The notes under the pieces: model-generated
Told to the model about the DNA's origin: nothing
Database searches by the model: none
Seen by the model: only the letters and a program-made list of their open reading frames with translations
Shown here: piece after piece, positions 1 through 8,003 of the stretch
How positions within the stretch are numbered: the first letter of the stretch is position 1
Layout: each line of letters opens with the position of its first letter
Origin: Deltaproteobacteria bacterium
Lineage (GTDB): Bacteria > Myxococcota_A > UBA9160 > JAFDET01
NCBI GenBank assembly: GCA_019310195.1
Contig: JAFDET010000002.1
Coordinates: forward strand, 1-54,304
DNA: 54,304 nt
Reading direction: 5' to 3'
Translations under genes and position numbers: made by a program

Positions 1-288
1 GCCCAGCTCGGGCGCCAGCTGGCGCCACTCGGCCAGCCGGGCTGCCAGGGCGTCGCGCTCGGCCAGGCCGCGCGCCACCAGCTCCAGGGCGCGGTCCTCC
101 TCCAGGGTCAAGAGCACCGCGACCACGCGGCCGGCCGGGTCGGCGGTGACCCAGTCCACGCTGCCGGAAAGCCCCTCGATGCCTTCGGCCAGCACGCGCA
201 GGGGTCGGCCGCGGCGGCCCAGGGCGGCACGCAGGGCGCTGCGCAGGCGGTCCGGCGGCGGCGGCGGCGTCCAGCGCAGCTCGCTCAC
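1..288 (-). CDS. Hypothetical protein, N-terminal 96 residues (cut by window edge)
   Basis: The reading frame opens with GTG at 288 and runs off the left edge. The start overlaps the stop of the upstream gene as GTGA, so it is translationally coupled to it. The visible part begins with a proline run, then a compact alpha/beta stretch containing SVDWVTADPAGRVVAVLL. This resembles the core strand pair of restriction-endonuclease-like folds (D followed by a second strand), but the usual E-x-K pair is not visible, so nuclease activity is not claimed. I do not recognise the family. It is the last visible gene of the MerR/ParA operon. Confidence 0.6.
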   Translation of the reverse strand, partial: MSELRWTPPPPPDRLRSALRAALGRRGRPLRVLAEGIEGLSGSVDWVTADPAGRVVAVLLTLEEDRALELVARGLAERDALAARLAEWRQLAPELG

Positions 289-1037
289 GGCGAGTCCTCC
301 GGCGCCAGCAGGAGCCGGGCCACGTCGGCCAATGCCCGCCCGGCCGGCGACTGGGGACGAGTGAGGCCCACGGGCCGCCGCTCGACCAAGCTGCGGTACA
401 GGGCCAGGTCGTCGACCAGCAGTCCGAAGCTCGCGATCGGCTGCCCGGCGACCCGCTCCAGCGGCCCGGCGAGCCGCTCGAACGCGCGGCGCGCCTCCCG
501 GACCGAACCGGCTCCGTGGATCACCACACCCAGCCGGTCGTGGCCGGCCTCTAGCCAGCGACGCCCCTGGGCCTCGGCCCGCTCCAGCGCCGCCGGCTCC
601 GTGGCACAACACAGCAGTGCGCGGTCGGCGTGCTCCGCCGCGGCGGGCGTCGCTTCCGCGGCCAATCCCGCCAGCAGCAGGCCCGGGGCGTCGAGGGTGG
701 TGCGGTCGGCGAGCCGGGTTCGCGCCTGCCCCGTGGCTCGTACCCAGTCCTCTGCGTGGGCGCCGCTCACGCGGACGCCCAGGGTCGCGTCCTCCTCGGG
801 AACGCCCGCGTCGGGCGGGATCACGGCCTCGACGGCCGCCCCCGCGCGCCCCAGCTCCAGGGCCAGGTTCCAGACGATCGCCCCGCGCAGGAGGTCGGCA
901 GCCTCCATGGGCACGGCCAGCAGCTGCACGGGGCCCGGCTCCGGTCGCGACTCGGCCTGCGTCGGGGACGACGGCTCGGCGGCCGGGCCCAGGGCGGGAT
1001 CGAAGTAGTGGAGGACGTCGCCCAGGCCGCGTGCCAC
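285..1037 (-). CDS. ParA/MinD-like protein lacking a Walker A motif
   Basis: A 250-residue protein starting with GTG, four bases after the ParA stop. Residues around 40-75 (LLAVPMEAADLLRG then NLALELGRAGAAVEAVIP) have the strand-loop-helix layout of the first P-loop strand of ParA/MinD proteins. The loop that should read KGGxGKT/S is MEAADLLRG, with no lysine or glycine pattern. The C-terminus (RPVGLTRPQSPAGRALADVARLLL) looks like the end of MinD/FlhG-type proteins. I infer a non-ATP-binding paralogue that could pair with the intact ParA encoded just upstream. An unrelated alpha/beta protein remains possible. The function is unknown. Confidence 0.6.
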   Translation of the reverse strand: MARGLGDVLHYFDPALGPAAEPSSPTQAESRPEPGPVQLLAVPMEAADLLRGAIVWNLALELGRAGAAVEAVIPPDAGVPEEDATLGVRVSGAHAEDWVRATGQARTRLADRTTLDAPGLLLAGLAAEATPAAAEHADRALLCCATEPAALERAEAQGRRWLEAGHDRLGVVIHGAGSVREARRAFERLAGPLERVAGQPIASFGLLVDDLALYRSLVERRPVGLTRPQSPAGRALADVARLLLAPEDSP

Positions 1038-1040
1038 CGC

Positions 1041-2129
1041 CTACTGCACCACCAGCACGGAGTTGCGTTCGCCCACCGGCCCGGTCTCCACGCGCGGGTT
1101 GTCCGGGTCCTCGCGCCAGCGCCCGTCGACCACGTAGCGGTAGTGGTAGGTGCCCGGGCTCAGGCACAGGATCTTCCTCCACACCCGCGTCGAGCCGTCG
1201 CTCGAGACTTCGGATTGGACGTCCTTGTCCGGGATCCAACCGTTGAAGTCGCCGGCGATGCGCACGTCCTGGGCGCCGGGGTCACGAAACGAGACCACCA
1301 CCCGCCGTGGCTCGGTCTCCTCCGCTTCGCCGACGACCTGCAGCGTTGCCTTCAGCTCCGCCGCGGCGGCAGCCGCCACCTCGAAGGCCAGGGCGCCGTA
1401 GTCGGCGGTTCCGTTGGCGGACGGCGCATAGGACACCACGGGCACGCCCCGGCGCGCGGCCTCGCGCAGCTTTACGTTCTGGCGGATGACGGCGTCGAAG
1501 CACATGTCGCCGAAGAGCCCGCGGATCTCCGCCAGCGTCTCTCGCGCGAATCGCGTGCGTCCGTCGTACAGCGTCGGAAGAATGCGCACGTCGAGATCGT
1601 GGCCCAGCCGTTCGGTCAGGAGGGCGATGGTCTCCAGAAGCTTCTGGACGCCATGGATCGCGAAGTGGCTGGTCTCCAGGGGGACGATCACCTCCTGGGC
1701 CGCGCGCAGGGCGTTGAAGGTGAGTAGCCCGACGTTGGGCGGGCAGTCGATCAGGGCGAAGTCGTAGGGTCGGGCGAGCTGCCCCAGGGCGCCGACCAGA
1801 CGCTCGGTGCGAGCCTCCGCGTGCTCGGCGGATAGCTTCTGCTCCAGCGCCGAGAGCACGATGCCCGAGGGCGCCACCTCGATGCGCGGATCCACCTCGA
1901 CCAGGATCTCGTTCACCAGGGCCCGACCGTCTTCGTCGGCCAGCACCTCGTAGAGATTGGCTTCGGTCATCTCGGGATCGATTCCCAGGGCCAGGGTCGC
2001 GTGGGCCTGCGGATCCATGTCGATCACCAGGACCCGGGCCCCGTCGGCGGCGAGGCTCCCGGCCAGGTTCACGACCGTGGTGGTCTTCCCGCAACCCCCC
2101 TTCTGGTTGACGATGGCGATGGTGCGCAC
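1041..2129 (-). CDS. ParA-family ATPase with C-terminal CBM48/AMPK-type glycogen-binding module
   Basis: A 362-residue protein. I place the start at GTG 2129 because it puts the P-loop strand at the N-terminus; the frame is open further upstream but that part is low-complexity. Residues 10-17 are KGGCGKTT (deviant Walker A with signature Lys10), followed by the switch region VIDMDPQAHAT and the FALIDCPP motif. This is a complete Soj/ParA ATPase. From about residue 275 a second domain follows with VRIAGDFNGW, LSPGTYHYRYVVDGRW and NSVLVVQ, the pattern of the AMPK-beta/CBM48 early-set fold. ParA proteins dimerise on ATP and position DNA or protein cargo; CBM48 modules usually bind glycogen-like glucans. 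What this one positions is not known. It lies downstream of a MerR gene. Confidence 0.85.
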   Translation of the reverse strand: MRTIAIVNQKGGCGKTTTVVNLAGSLAADGARVLVIDMDPQAHATLALGIDPEMTEANLYEVLADEDGRALVNEILVEVDPRIEVAPSGIVLSALEQKLSAEHAEARTERLVGALGQLARPYDFALIDCPPNVGLLTFNALRAAQEVIVPLETSHFAIHGVQKLLETIALLTERLGHDLDVRILPTLYDGRTRFARETLAEIRGLFGDMCFDAVIRQNVKLREAARRGVPVVSYAPSANGTADYGALAFEVAAAAAAELKATLQVVGEAEETEPRRVVVSFRDPGAQDVRIAGDFNGWIPDKDVQSEVSSDGSTRVWRKILCLSPGTYHYRYVVDGRWREDPDNPRVETGPVGERNSVLVVQ

Positions 2130-2256
2130 GGTTCCCCCCCCGCTGTTACTCCGACACCATGTTGGGTCGAAGTGGCCGCCTTCGGAACGAGTCCATGACC
2201 CGGTTGGGCCGGCGACGTCGGCGAGGCGGCCCGGGCGGAGCCCGGGGCAGGCTGCG

Positions 2257-2778
2257 CTAGGCGGAGTGTTCGGCTCGCGAGACGGACGGACGGCTGGCTT
2301 TCGCGCGTCGCGCACCCGAGGCGCGACGCCATGCCTCGACGTCGCGTTCGAATGCCGCGACCTCGAGCACCCACTCTTGTCCCGAAAGGGCTTCGAACAC
2401 CGTGCCCTCCCGGAACACCAGCACCACGTCACCCGTCGCCACGAGAACCAACTCCGCCAAGGGACGACGTACGGTCGGCAGGACCCGCATCAGCTGCGCG
2501 ATGCTCTTCCGGATCCGCTGGACCGAGACGCCGGCGTCGATAAGGCGTTTCGCGGCCTTCAAGGCCACGAGGTCCTCGAACGTGTAGCGGTGATGACCCC
2601 CCTTTGTGCGCGCCGAGGGACGGACCAGGTCGGTCTGCGCCCAGTACTGGAGCTGGCGCCGGGACACCCCGACGATCTCCACGACTTCGCCGGTACGGAA
2701 CAGATCCTGCGACAACGCATCCGCAGACTGCTGGCCGGAAGCCGATTGTGAGTGCCGTAGCGATGTACCAGGCGACAT
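2257..2778 (-). CDS. MerR-family transcriptional regulator
   Basis: A 173-residue protein. The ATG at 2778 is preceded by AGGAGGTGCG, a strong ribosome binding site. Residues about 26-95 form a MerR-type winged helix (LFRTGEVVEIVGVSRRQLQYW, then GGHHRYTFEDLVAL and ALKAAKRLIDAGVS). The HRYTFEDL wing is diagnostic. The C-terminal part lacks the cysteines of metal-sensing MerR proteins and looks like a small effector or dimerisation region. It is the first gene of the minus-strand group containing the ParA-CBM48 gene, with a 127-bp gap before that gene. It resembles the MerR-like proteins often found beside ParA genes more than toxic-metal sensors. Its target is unknown, possibly its own operon. 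Confidence 0.85.
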   Translation of the reverse strand: MSPGTSLRHSQSASGQQSADALSQDLFRTGEVVEIVGVSRRQLQYWAQTDLVRPSARTKGGHHRYTFEDLVALKAAKRLIDAGVSVQRIRKSIAQLMRVLPTVRRPLAELVLVATGDVVLVFREGTVFEALSGQEWVLEVAAFERDVEAWRRASGARRAKASRPSVSRAEHSA

Positions 2779-2812
2779 CGCACCTCCTGTCCGCCCAAGG
2801 CGGCAGAACGAC

Positions 2813-2840
2813 GTTATACGCTGCCCCCGGTTCGAGTCAA
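2813..2840 (-). promoter_or_regulatory. Sigma-70-type promoter for the MerR/ParA operon
   Basis: On the minus strand, TTGACT (2840-2835) and TATAAC (2818-2813) are separated by 16 bases, each matching five of six consensus positions. Transcription would begin near 2806, leaving a leader of about 28 bases before the MerR start codon. The site lies in the divergent gap between the MerR gene and the 2-phosphoglycerate-kinase-like gene. It is one of the best consensus matches in this GC-rich window. Confidence 0.65.
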
Positions 2841-2916
2841 GCCAAATTCCCGAGGAGTTGTGCGGTTCGCGAGAGGCCGGATCGCCGCCGGCAGACGGCT
2901 TCGGTAGGGTGGCTCG

Positions 2917-4107
2917 ATGGCCGAGAACGAATCAGAGCGCCAGCGGGGGAGCCGTGACGGCGGGCGGACGCTCGTGGAGGATGCCGGCGGGACCCGGCCC
3001 TTCATGCGGGGGATCCTGATCCACTCCCTGCTTTCCCGGGGTGTCGCCTTCGAGGACGCCTACGCGGTGGCCAACCAGGTTCGCGACCAGCTGCGGGGGC
3101 GCCAGATCTCCCGCGAGGAGCTGGGCAAGACGATTGCCGAGGTCTGCGACAAGGACGGGATCGTCGTAGAGGCGGCGCTGCACTCGATCTCGCCCGAGAT
3201 CACGGTCGTGTCCGGAGACGATGCTACGCCCTTCTCCAAGGGCATCCTCTCCCAATCCCTGCTGGCGGCGGCCCTGGAGCCCGCCGAGGCCTGGGACGTG
3301 GCGCGCGGCATCGAAGAGCGGCTGGTGAACGAGAGTCGCCGCAGCGTGGAGCGCGGGGACCTGCGGCGTATGGCGTACGAAGAGCTGCTGAGCGCCTCCC
3401 GCCAGCGGGCGGCCCGCCGCTACCTGGTGTGGCGGCGCTACCAGGATCCCGATCGTCCCGTGGTGATCCTGCTGGGCGGGGCCGCGGGGGTGGGAAAGAC
3501 CAGCCTGGCGCTCGAGGTCGCGCACCGTCTGGGCATCAGTCGCGTGATCTCGACCGACGCAATCCGACAGGTGATGCGCCTGATGCTGTCGCCGGAGCTG
3601 GTGCCGGCCATCCACAGCTCTTCGTACGACGCCTGGCGCGTGCCCGGCTTCGAGCCCACACCCGGCGGCGATCCGGTGGTGGAGGCATTCGCCGCCCAAG
3701 CGTCGGCGGTCTCCGTCGGGATCAAGGCGATGATCGACCGCGCCATCGACGAGAACGCGAGCCTGGTGCTGGACGGCGTCTCCCTGCTTCCCGGCCGCCT
3801 GGACCTGGAGGCCTACGCGGACCGCGCGCACGTGGTCTTCCTGATCGTCGCCACCTTCGACGGTGACGCGATTCGCGCCCGTTTCACGCGCCGCGCCGAA
3901 GGGGAGAAGGCCCGTCCGCCGCACCGCTACCTGGAGAACCTGGAGGCGATCCTGCGCATCCAAGATCACATCCTCGACCAGGCGGAGGCCAACGACGTGC
4001 CGATCGTAGAGAACCTCTCCTTCGACCGGTCCGTGCTCTCGATCATCCGGCAGGTGACGGAGACCCTGGCGAAGACGGACGGGTCCGACGTCACCGCGCT
4101 CCTCTAG
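2917..4107 (+). CDS. 2-phosphoglycerate kinase-like P-loop protein with duplicated ATP-cone-like region
   Basis: A 396-residue protein resembling the COG2074 2-phosphoglycerate kinases, which in methanogens phosphorylate 2-phosphoglycerate towards cyclic 2,3-diphosphoglycerate. The kinase half starts near residue 180 with VVILLGGAAGVGKTSLAL (Walker A) and a downstream STDAIRQVMR segment typical of the family. The N-terminal 150 residues hold two similar helical blocks, FMRGILIHSLLSRGV and PFSKGILSQSLLAAAL, each followed by a segment containing RQISREELGKT or RRSVERGDLRRM, as in tandem ATP-cone regulatory domains. The start ATG has GGGTGG just upstream. Bacterial members have no settled substrate; a phosphotransfer role is inferred. 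It is probably cotranscribed with the protease gene 7 bases downstream. Confidence 0.75.
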   Translation: MAENESERQRGSRDGGRTLVEDAGGTRPFMRGILIHSLLSRGVAFEDAYAVANQVRDQLRGRQISREELGKTIAEVCDKDGIVVEAALHSISPEITVVSGDDATPFSKGILSQSLLAAALEPAEAWDVARGIEERLVNESRRSVERGDLRRMAYEELLSASRQRAARRYLVWRRYQDPDRPVVILLGGAAGVGKTSLALEVAHRLGISRVISTDAIRQVMRLMLSPELVPAIHSSSYDAWRVPGFEPTPGGDPVVEAFAAQASAVSVGIKAMIDRAIDENASLVLDGVSLLPGRLDLEAYADRAHVVFLIVATFDGDAIRARFTRRAEGEKARPPHRYLENLEAILRIQDHILDQAEANDVPIVENLSFDRSVLSIIRQVTETLAKTDGSDVTALL

Positions 4108-4114
4108 TGGCCGA

Positions 4115-4951
4115 GTGGCCGAGCGGGACGGCGCGCCGGCGCGCCACCGCCGGTCACGCTTCGCGCGCCTGTCCGGCGCCGCGCTCTCCAGCGCCCTGGC
4201 CTTGTCGCTGGGCTGCGGGACCCTGTCGATCCCCGAGGAGCGGGCGCTGGGCGAGCAGGTCAACCGGGAGGTCCGGGCAGAAGCGCGCCTGGTGAAGGAC
4301 CGCGTGGTCTGGGACTACGTGCGCGAGATCGGGCACCGCATCGTGGCGGCCTCCGGATCCCAACCCTTCACCTACTCCTTCTACGTCGTCGAGGACGACG
4401 CCATCAACGCCTTCGCCCTGCCCGGAGGCTACATCTACATCCACTCCGAGACCCTCCTCGCCGCCCGCAACGTGGCCGAGCTGGCCGGCGTGATCGCCCA
4501 CGAGGTGGGCCACGTGGCGCTCCGTCACGTGGCCAGGAACTACCGCCGGCAGCAGGGCGTGGGCTCGCTGTATCGGATCGGCGTCTACGCGGCCTCGCTG
4601 CTGGGCGGCGGGCTGGCCGGGAGTGCCGCCAACCTGGGTGGCGGGCTGGCGGCCGCCGCCTACCTGAACTCCTACGGCCGCGACGCCGAGCGCGAGGCCG
4701 ATGCCTTCGCCGTCGAGGTGATGCCGCGGGCCGGCTACGATCCGGAGGGTCTGGTGACCTTCTTCAAGACCATGCTCAGCGAGTCGGGCGGGCAGCCGCC
4801 GGCCTGGCTCTCCAGCCATCCCACGACCGTCGAGCGGATCGAGAAGACGCAGCGCATGATCGAGGAGAGCCCGCTGCCGGTGGGGCTCCGCAGCCACGAC
4901 GACCGGCTCCCGCAGATCCAGCGGCGCATCCGGCGACTCCGAACACGCTAG
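4115..4951 (+). CDS. M48-family metallopeptidase lipoprotein
   Basis: A 278-residue protein with a GTG start 7 bases after the previous stop. A basic N-terminus and hydrophobic run end at SLGC, with Cys34 the likely lipidated residue, so it should be an envelope lipoprotein. HEVGH at residues 129-133 is the zinc-binding motif, and the third ligand is a glutamate in the EREADAFAVE segment near residue 190. A short TPR-like C-terminus, as in BepA, is not present. The family degrades misfolded outer-membrane or periplasmic proteins. The following MoxR/VWA and SppA genes suit an envelope quality-control operon. Confidence 0.9.
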   Translation: MAERDGAPARHRRSRFARLSGAALSSALALSLGCGTLSIPEERALGEQVNREVRAEARLVKDRVVWDYVREIGHRIVAASGSQPFTYSFYVVEDDAINAFALPGGYIYIHSETLLAARNVAELAGVIAHEVGHVALRHVARNYRRQQGVGSLYRIGVYAASLLGGGLAGSAANLGGGLAAAAYLNSYGRDAEREADAFAVEVMPRAGYDPEGLVTFFKTMLSESGGQPPAWLSSHPTTVERIEKTQRMIEESPLPVGLRSHDDRLPQIQRRIRRLRTR

Positions 4952-4959
4952 GAGAATCC

Positions 4960-6372
4960 ATGCCCTCGAACCCGCCCCCCCATCGCACCTTGGGCGAGCT
5001 GCGCGCCGCCGGCTGGCAGCCTCGCACCCTGCGCGAAGAGCTGCGAGCCAATCTGCTGGCCCGGCTGCGCAGCGGGGAGCCCCTCTTCCAGGGGATCCTG
5101 GGCTTCGACGACAGCGTGTTGCCCGCGGTGGAGAACGCCGTGCTGTGCGGTCACGACCTGATCTTCCTGGGCGAACGCGGGCAGGCCAAGTCGCGCATGA
5201 TCCGCTCGCTGGTGGGCCTGCTGGACGAGTGGATTCCGGCGGTCGCGGGCAGCGAGATCTGCGACGACCCGTTCCAGCCGGTCTCGGCCGGCGCGCGGCA
5301 GACCGTGGCTGCCGAGGGAGACGCCACGCCCATCGAGTGGGTGGCCCGGGACGCCCGCTACGGCGAGAAGCTGGCCACGCCCGACACCTCGGTGGCCGAC
5401 CTGATCGGCGACGTGGATCCGATCAAGGTGGCCGAGGGGCGCACCCTGTCCGACGAGCTCACCATCCACTTCGGCCTGCTGCCGCGCACCCACCGCGGGA
5501 TCTTCTGCATCAACGAGCTTCCCGACTTGACCGAGAAGGTGCAGGTCGCGCTCTTCAATATCCTCGAGGAGCGGGACTTCCAGGTGAAGGGCTACCGGGT
5601 GCGGCTGCCCCTGGACGTGCTGGTGGTGGCCAGCGCCAACCCGGAGGACTACACCAGCCGCGGGCGCATCATCACGCCTCTCAAGGATCGCTACGCGGCC
5701 CAGATCCGGACCCACTACCCGGCGACCCGCGACCTGGAGCTGGCGATCGCGTTGCAGGAAGCGAAGCCGCCCCACGTAGAGGGCGTCGAGGTGTTGGTTC
5801 CACGTTTCCTGCAGGAAGTGGTGGCGGAGACCACGCTCCAGGCGCGACGCAGCCCCGACGTGAGCCAGACCTCGGGCGTGTCGGTGCGCGTGACCATCGC
5901 AAACTACGAGACCCTTGTGGCCAACGCCCTGCGGCGCGCCCTGGCCACCGGAGAGAGCCAGGCCGTGCCGCGCGTCTCGGACCTGCCGTTCCTGGACGCC
6001 TCGACCCAGGGCAAGCTGGAGCTCGAGTACGCCGGCGCGGACAAGGACGAGGCCGACGTCATCGCCGAGCTGCGGAGCCGCGCGCTGCGCGCCGTCTTCG
6101 ACGAGTGCGGGCCGGGTGAGGGCGTGGCGTCGGTGGTGCAGGCCTTCGAGCAGGGCTGGAACGTGGAGGTCTCCGCCAGCATGCCCTCGGCCGAGTACCT
6201 GGAAGGGCTCGATGCGATCCCCGGTCTGCGCGAGGGCGCCGCCGCCCTGGCGGGAGGCGACTCGCCGGCGCAGCTGGCCAGCGCCATCGAGTTCCTGCTG
6301 GAGGGGCTTCACCTCTCGAACCGGCTCAACAAGGTGGAGCGGGACGGGACGGTGGTGTACGGCCAGCCGTGA
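4960..6372 (+). CDS. MoxR/magnesium-chelatase ChlI-like AAA+ ATPase
   Basis: A 470-residue protein starting at ATG 4960 behind AGGAG. It has Walker A GERGQAKS near residue 72, Walker B GIFCINELPDL near 180, and a sensor-1 region (VVASANPEDYTSRGR). This organisation is that of the MoxR/ChlI branch of AAA+ proteins. These act with a von Willebrand A partner as protein-remodelling or metal-insertion chaperones; that partner is encoded next, with a GTGA overlap. No other bacteriochlorophyll genes are near, so a photosynthetic magnesium chelatase is unlikely. Mycobacteria carry a comparable ATPase/VWA pair annotated as chelatase-like. The substrate is unknown. Confidence 0.85.
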   Translation: MPSNPPPHRTLGELRAAGWQPRTLREELRANLLARLRSGEPLFQGILGFDDSVLPAVENAVLCGHDLIFLGERGQAKSRMIRSLVGLLDEWIPAVAGSEICDDPFQPVSAGARQTVAAEGDATPIEWVARDARYGEKLATPDTSVADLIGDVDPIKVAEGRTLSDELTIHFGLLPRTHRGIFCINELPDLTEKVQVALFNILEERDFQVKGYRVRLPLDVLVVASANPEDYTSRGRIITPLKDRYAAQIRTHYPATRDLELAIALQEAKPPHVEGVEVLVPRFLQEVVAETTLQARRSPDVSQTSGVSVRVTIANYETLVANALRRALATGESQAVPRVSDLPFLDASTQGKLELEYAGADKDEADVIAELRSRALRAVFDECGPGEGVASVVQAFEQGWNVEVSASMPSAEYLEGLDAIPGLREGAAALAGGDSPAQLASAIEFLLEGLHLSNRLNKVERDGTVVYGQP

Positions 6373-8003
6373 AGGTCTACCGCTACAGCCGCTGGGACGG
6401 GAGCCAGGCCGAGTTCCGCATGGATGCGGAGCAGGCGCTCGACGCCCTGTCCGAGCTCCTGATGGAAGGGCTCGACGTCAGCGAGGCGCTCGAGTGGATG
6501 CGCCAGGCGGGCTTCGAGCTCGGCGGCAACGAGATGCGGGTCATGGGCGTGGACGAGCTGGTCCGCGAGCTGCGCGAGGAGGCTCGCTCGCTCTACGAGC
6601 GCTATCGCATGGACGGCGCCAGCGACGAGCTGCGGCGGCGCTTCGAAGAGATCCTGGACCGGGAGCAGCGCGCGCTGGAACGCGCCCATGGTCATGAGTC
6701 CCAGCGCCTGAACCAGTTCCTCGAGCGCCGGCACCACGATCAGGCGGAGCCAGCCGGACTGGCTGACGCCATCGAGCGTTTCCGCGACCACTCCTTCGAG
6801 GACAGCGAGGCGGAGGACGCGTACCGCGAGCTGCTGGAGGAGCTGGAGCGCCTGCGCGCGCTGGAGCGCTTCCAACAGCAGCAGGGGGAGCGCTTCCGCG
6901 GCTCGGAGCAGGCGGACTACGAGACCGCCCAGGAGATTCGCGAGCGCATCCAAAGCTTGGAGCAGATGGCGCAGGATCTGGCCGATGGAAACTTCTCGGA
7001 GATCTCGCCCGAGGCGCTGCAGGAGCTGCTGGACGCCGGCGCCGTGCAGTCGCTGATCTTCCTGCGCGACCTGAGGTCGTCTCTCGAGAACGCCGGGTAT
7101 CTACGCGAAGGACAAGAGGAACTCACGCCCAAGGCCATCCGGCGGCTGGGCGCGTCGGCGCTGGCCCAGGTGTACGACGCGCTGCGCAAGGGCCGGCCCG
7201 GAACCCACGAGAGCCGCAGTGCCGGGGTCGGCCTGCCACGCCCGGACGAGACCCGCTCCTGGCAGTTCGGCGACTCGCTGGACATCGCGGTGGTGCGCAC
7301 CCTGATCGAGAGCGTGCTGCGCCAGGCGCGCGAGAACCCGGGCTCCCGGCTCACGACGCCGATCCGGCTGGAGGTCGACGACTTCCGCGTCCACGAGATG
7401 GACTACACGACCCAGACCACCACCGTGCTGCTGCTCGACATGAGCTGGTCCATGTCCTGGGCGGGGCGCTTCCCGGCGGCCAAGCGCGTGGCCCTGGCCC
7501 TGGACCACCTGATCCGCAGCCGCTACCCGCGCGATCACTTCTTCGTGGTGGGCTTCTACACGCGCGCGGTGGAGCTCTCGACCCGGGATCTGCCCGAGGC
7601 GAGCTGGAACATGGGCGATCCGTTCACCAACCTGCAGGAAGGGCTGATGGTCGCGGAGCGGCTGATCGCGAAGCATCCTTCGCCCAACCCCCAGATCCTG
7701 GTCATCACCGACGGCCAGCCCACGGCCTATTTCGTGGACAAGGAGCTGCGCGTCGAGTGGCCCATGGGTTTCGGCGGCATCTCGCCGCGGGCCGCCGAGG
7801 AGACGCTCAAGCAGGTGCGCCGGGTCACGCGCCGGGGCGCCACCATCAACACCTTCATGCTGGACGATGCGCCGGAGCTGGTCGGCTTCGTGGAGCGCAT
7901 GACCGCCATCAACAAGGGGCGCGCCTTCTTCACGCGGCCGGGCCAGCTAGGCTCCTACCTGATGGTCGACTATCTCTCGCGACGCCGGAAGCGCTGGAAG
8001 TGA
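6369..8003 (+). CDS. von Willebrand factor A domain protein, partner of the MoxR-like ATPase
   Basis: A 544-residue protein starting GTG 6369, overlapping the ATPase stop by 4 bases. The first 300 residues are charged and helical (many RELREEARSLYERY-type segments). The VWA domain starts near residue 350 with VLLLDMSWSMSWAGR; DMSWS is the D-x-S-x-S metal-ion site (MIDAS), and a later LVITDGQPT supplies the conserved aspartate. No signal peptide or membrane segment is visible, so it is probably cytoplasmic. With the ATPase it should form a ChlD/ChlI-like or CoxE/CoxD-like two-component chaperone. The next gene overlaps its stop by one base. Confidence 0.85.
   Translation: MKVYRYSRWDGSQAEFRMDAEQALDALSELLMEGLDVSEALEWMRQAGFELGGNEMRVMGVDELVRELREEARSLYERYRMDGASDELRRRFEEILDREQRALERAHGHESQRLNQFLERRHHDQAEPAGLADAIERFRDHSFEDSEAEDAYRELLEELERLRALERFQQQQGERFRGSEQADYETAQEIRERIQSLEQMAQDLADGNFSEISPEALQELLDAGAVQSLIFLRDLRSSLENAGYLREGQEELTPKAIRRLGASALAQVYDALRKGRPGTHESRSAGVGLPRPDETRSWQFGDSLDIAVVRTLIESVLRQARENPGSRLTTPIRLEVDDFRVHEMDYTTQTTTVLLLDMSWSMSWAGRFPAAKRVALALDHLIRSRYPRDHFFVVGFYTRAVELSTRDLPEASWNMGDPFTNLQEGLMVAERLIAKHPSPNPQILVITDGQPTAYFVDKELRVEWPMGFGGISPRAAEETLKQVRRVTRRGATINTFMLDDAPELVGFVERMTAINKGRAFFTRPGQLGSYLMVDYLSRRRKRWK

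Noticed and set aside
2826..2845. GGTTCGAGTC, reminiscent of a tRNA T-loop
   Set aside because: Flanking bases cannot form the T-stem or an acceptor stem, and the same bases make up part of a good minus-strand promoter.
7757..8002. Upstream extension of the sppA frame inside the VWA gene
   Set aside because: It overlaps the VWA domain in another frame and has no family features; ATG 8003 at the stop overlap is the natural start.
6369..8003. Bacteriochlorophyll magnesium chelatase (BchI/BchD) for the ATPase/VWA pair
   Set aside because: No BchH or other pigment genes are in the window and the VWA protein lacks the AAA-like N-terminus of BchD.
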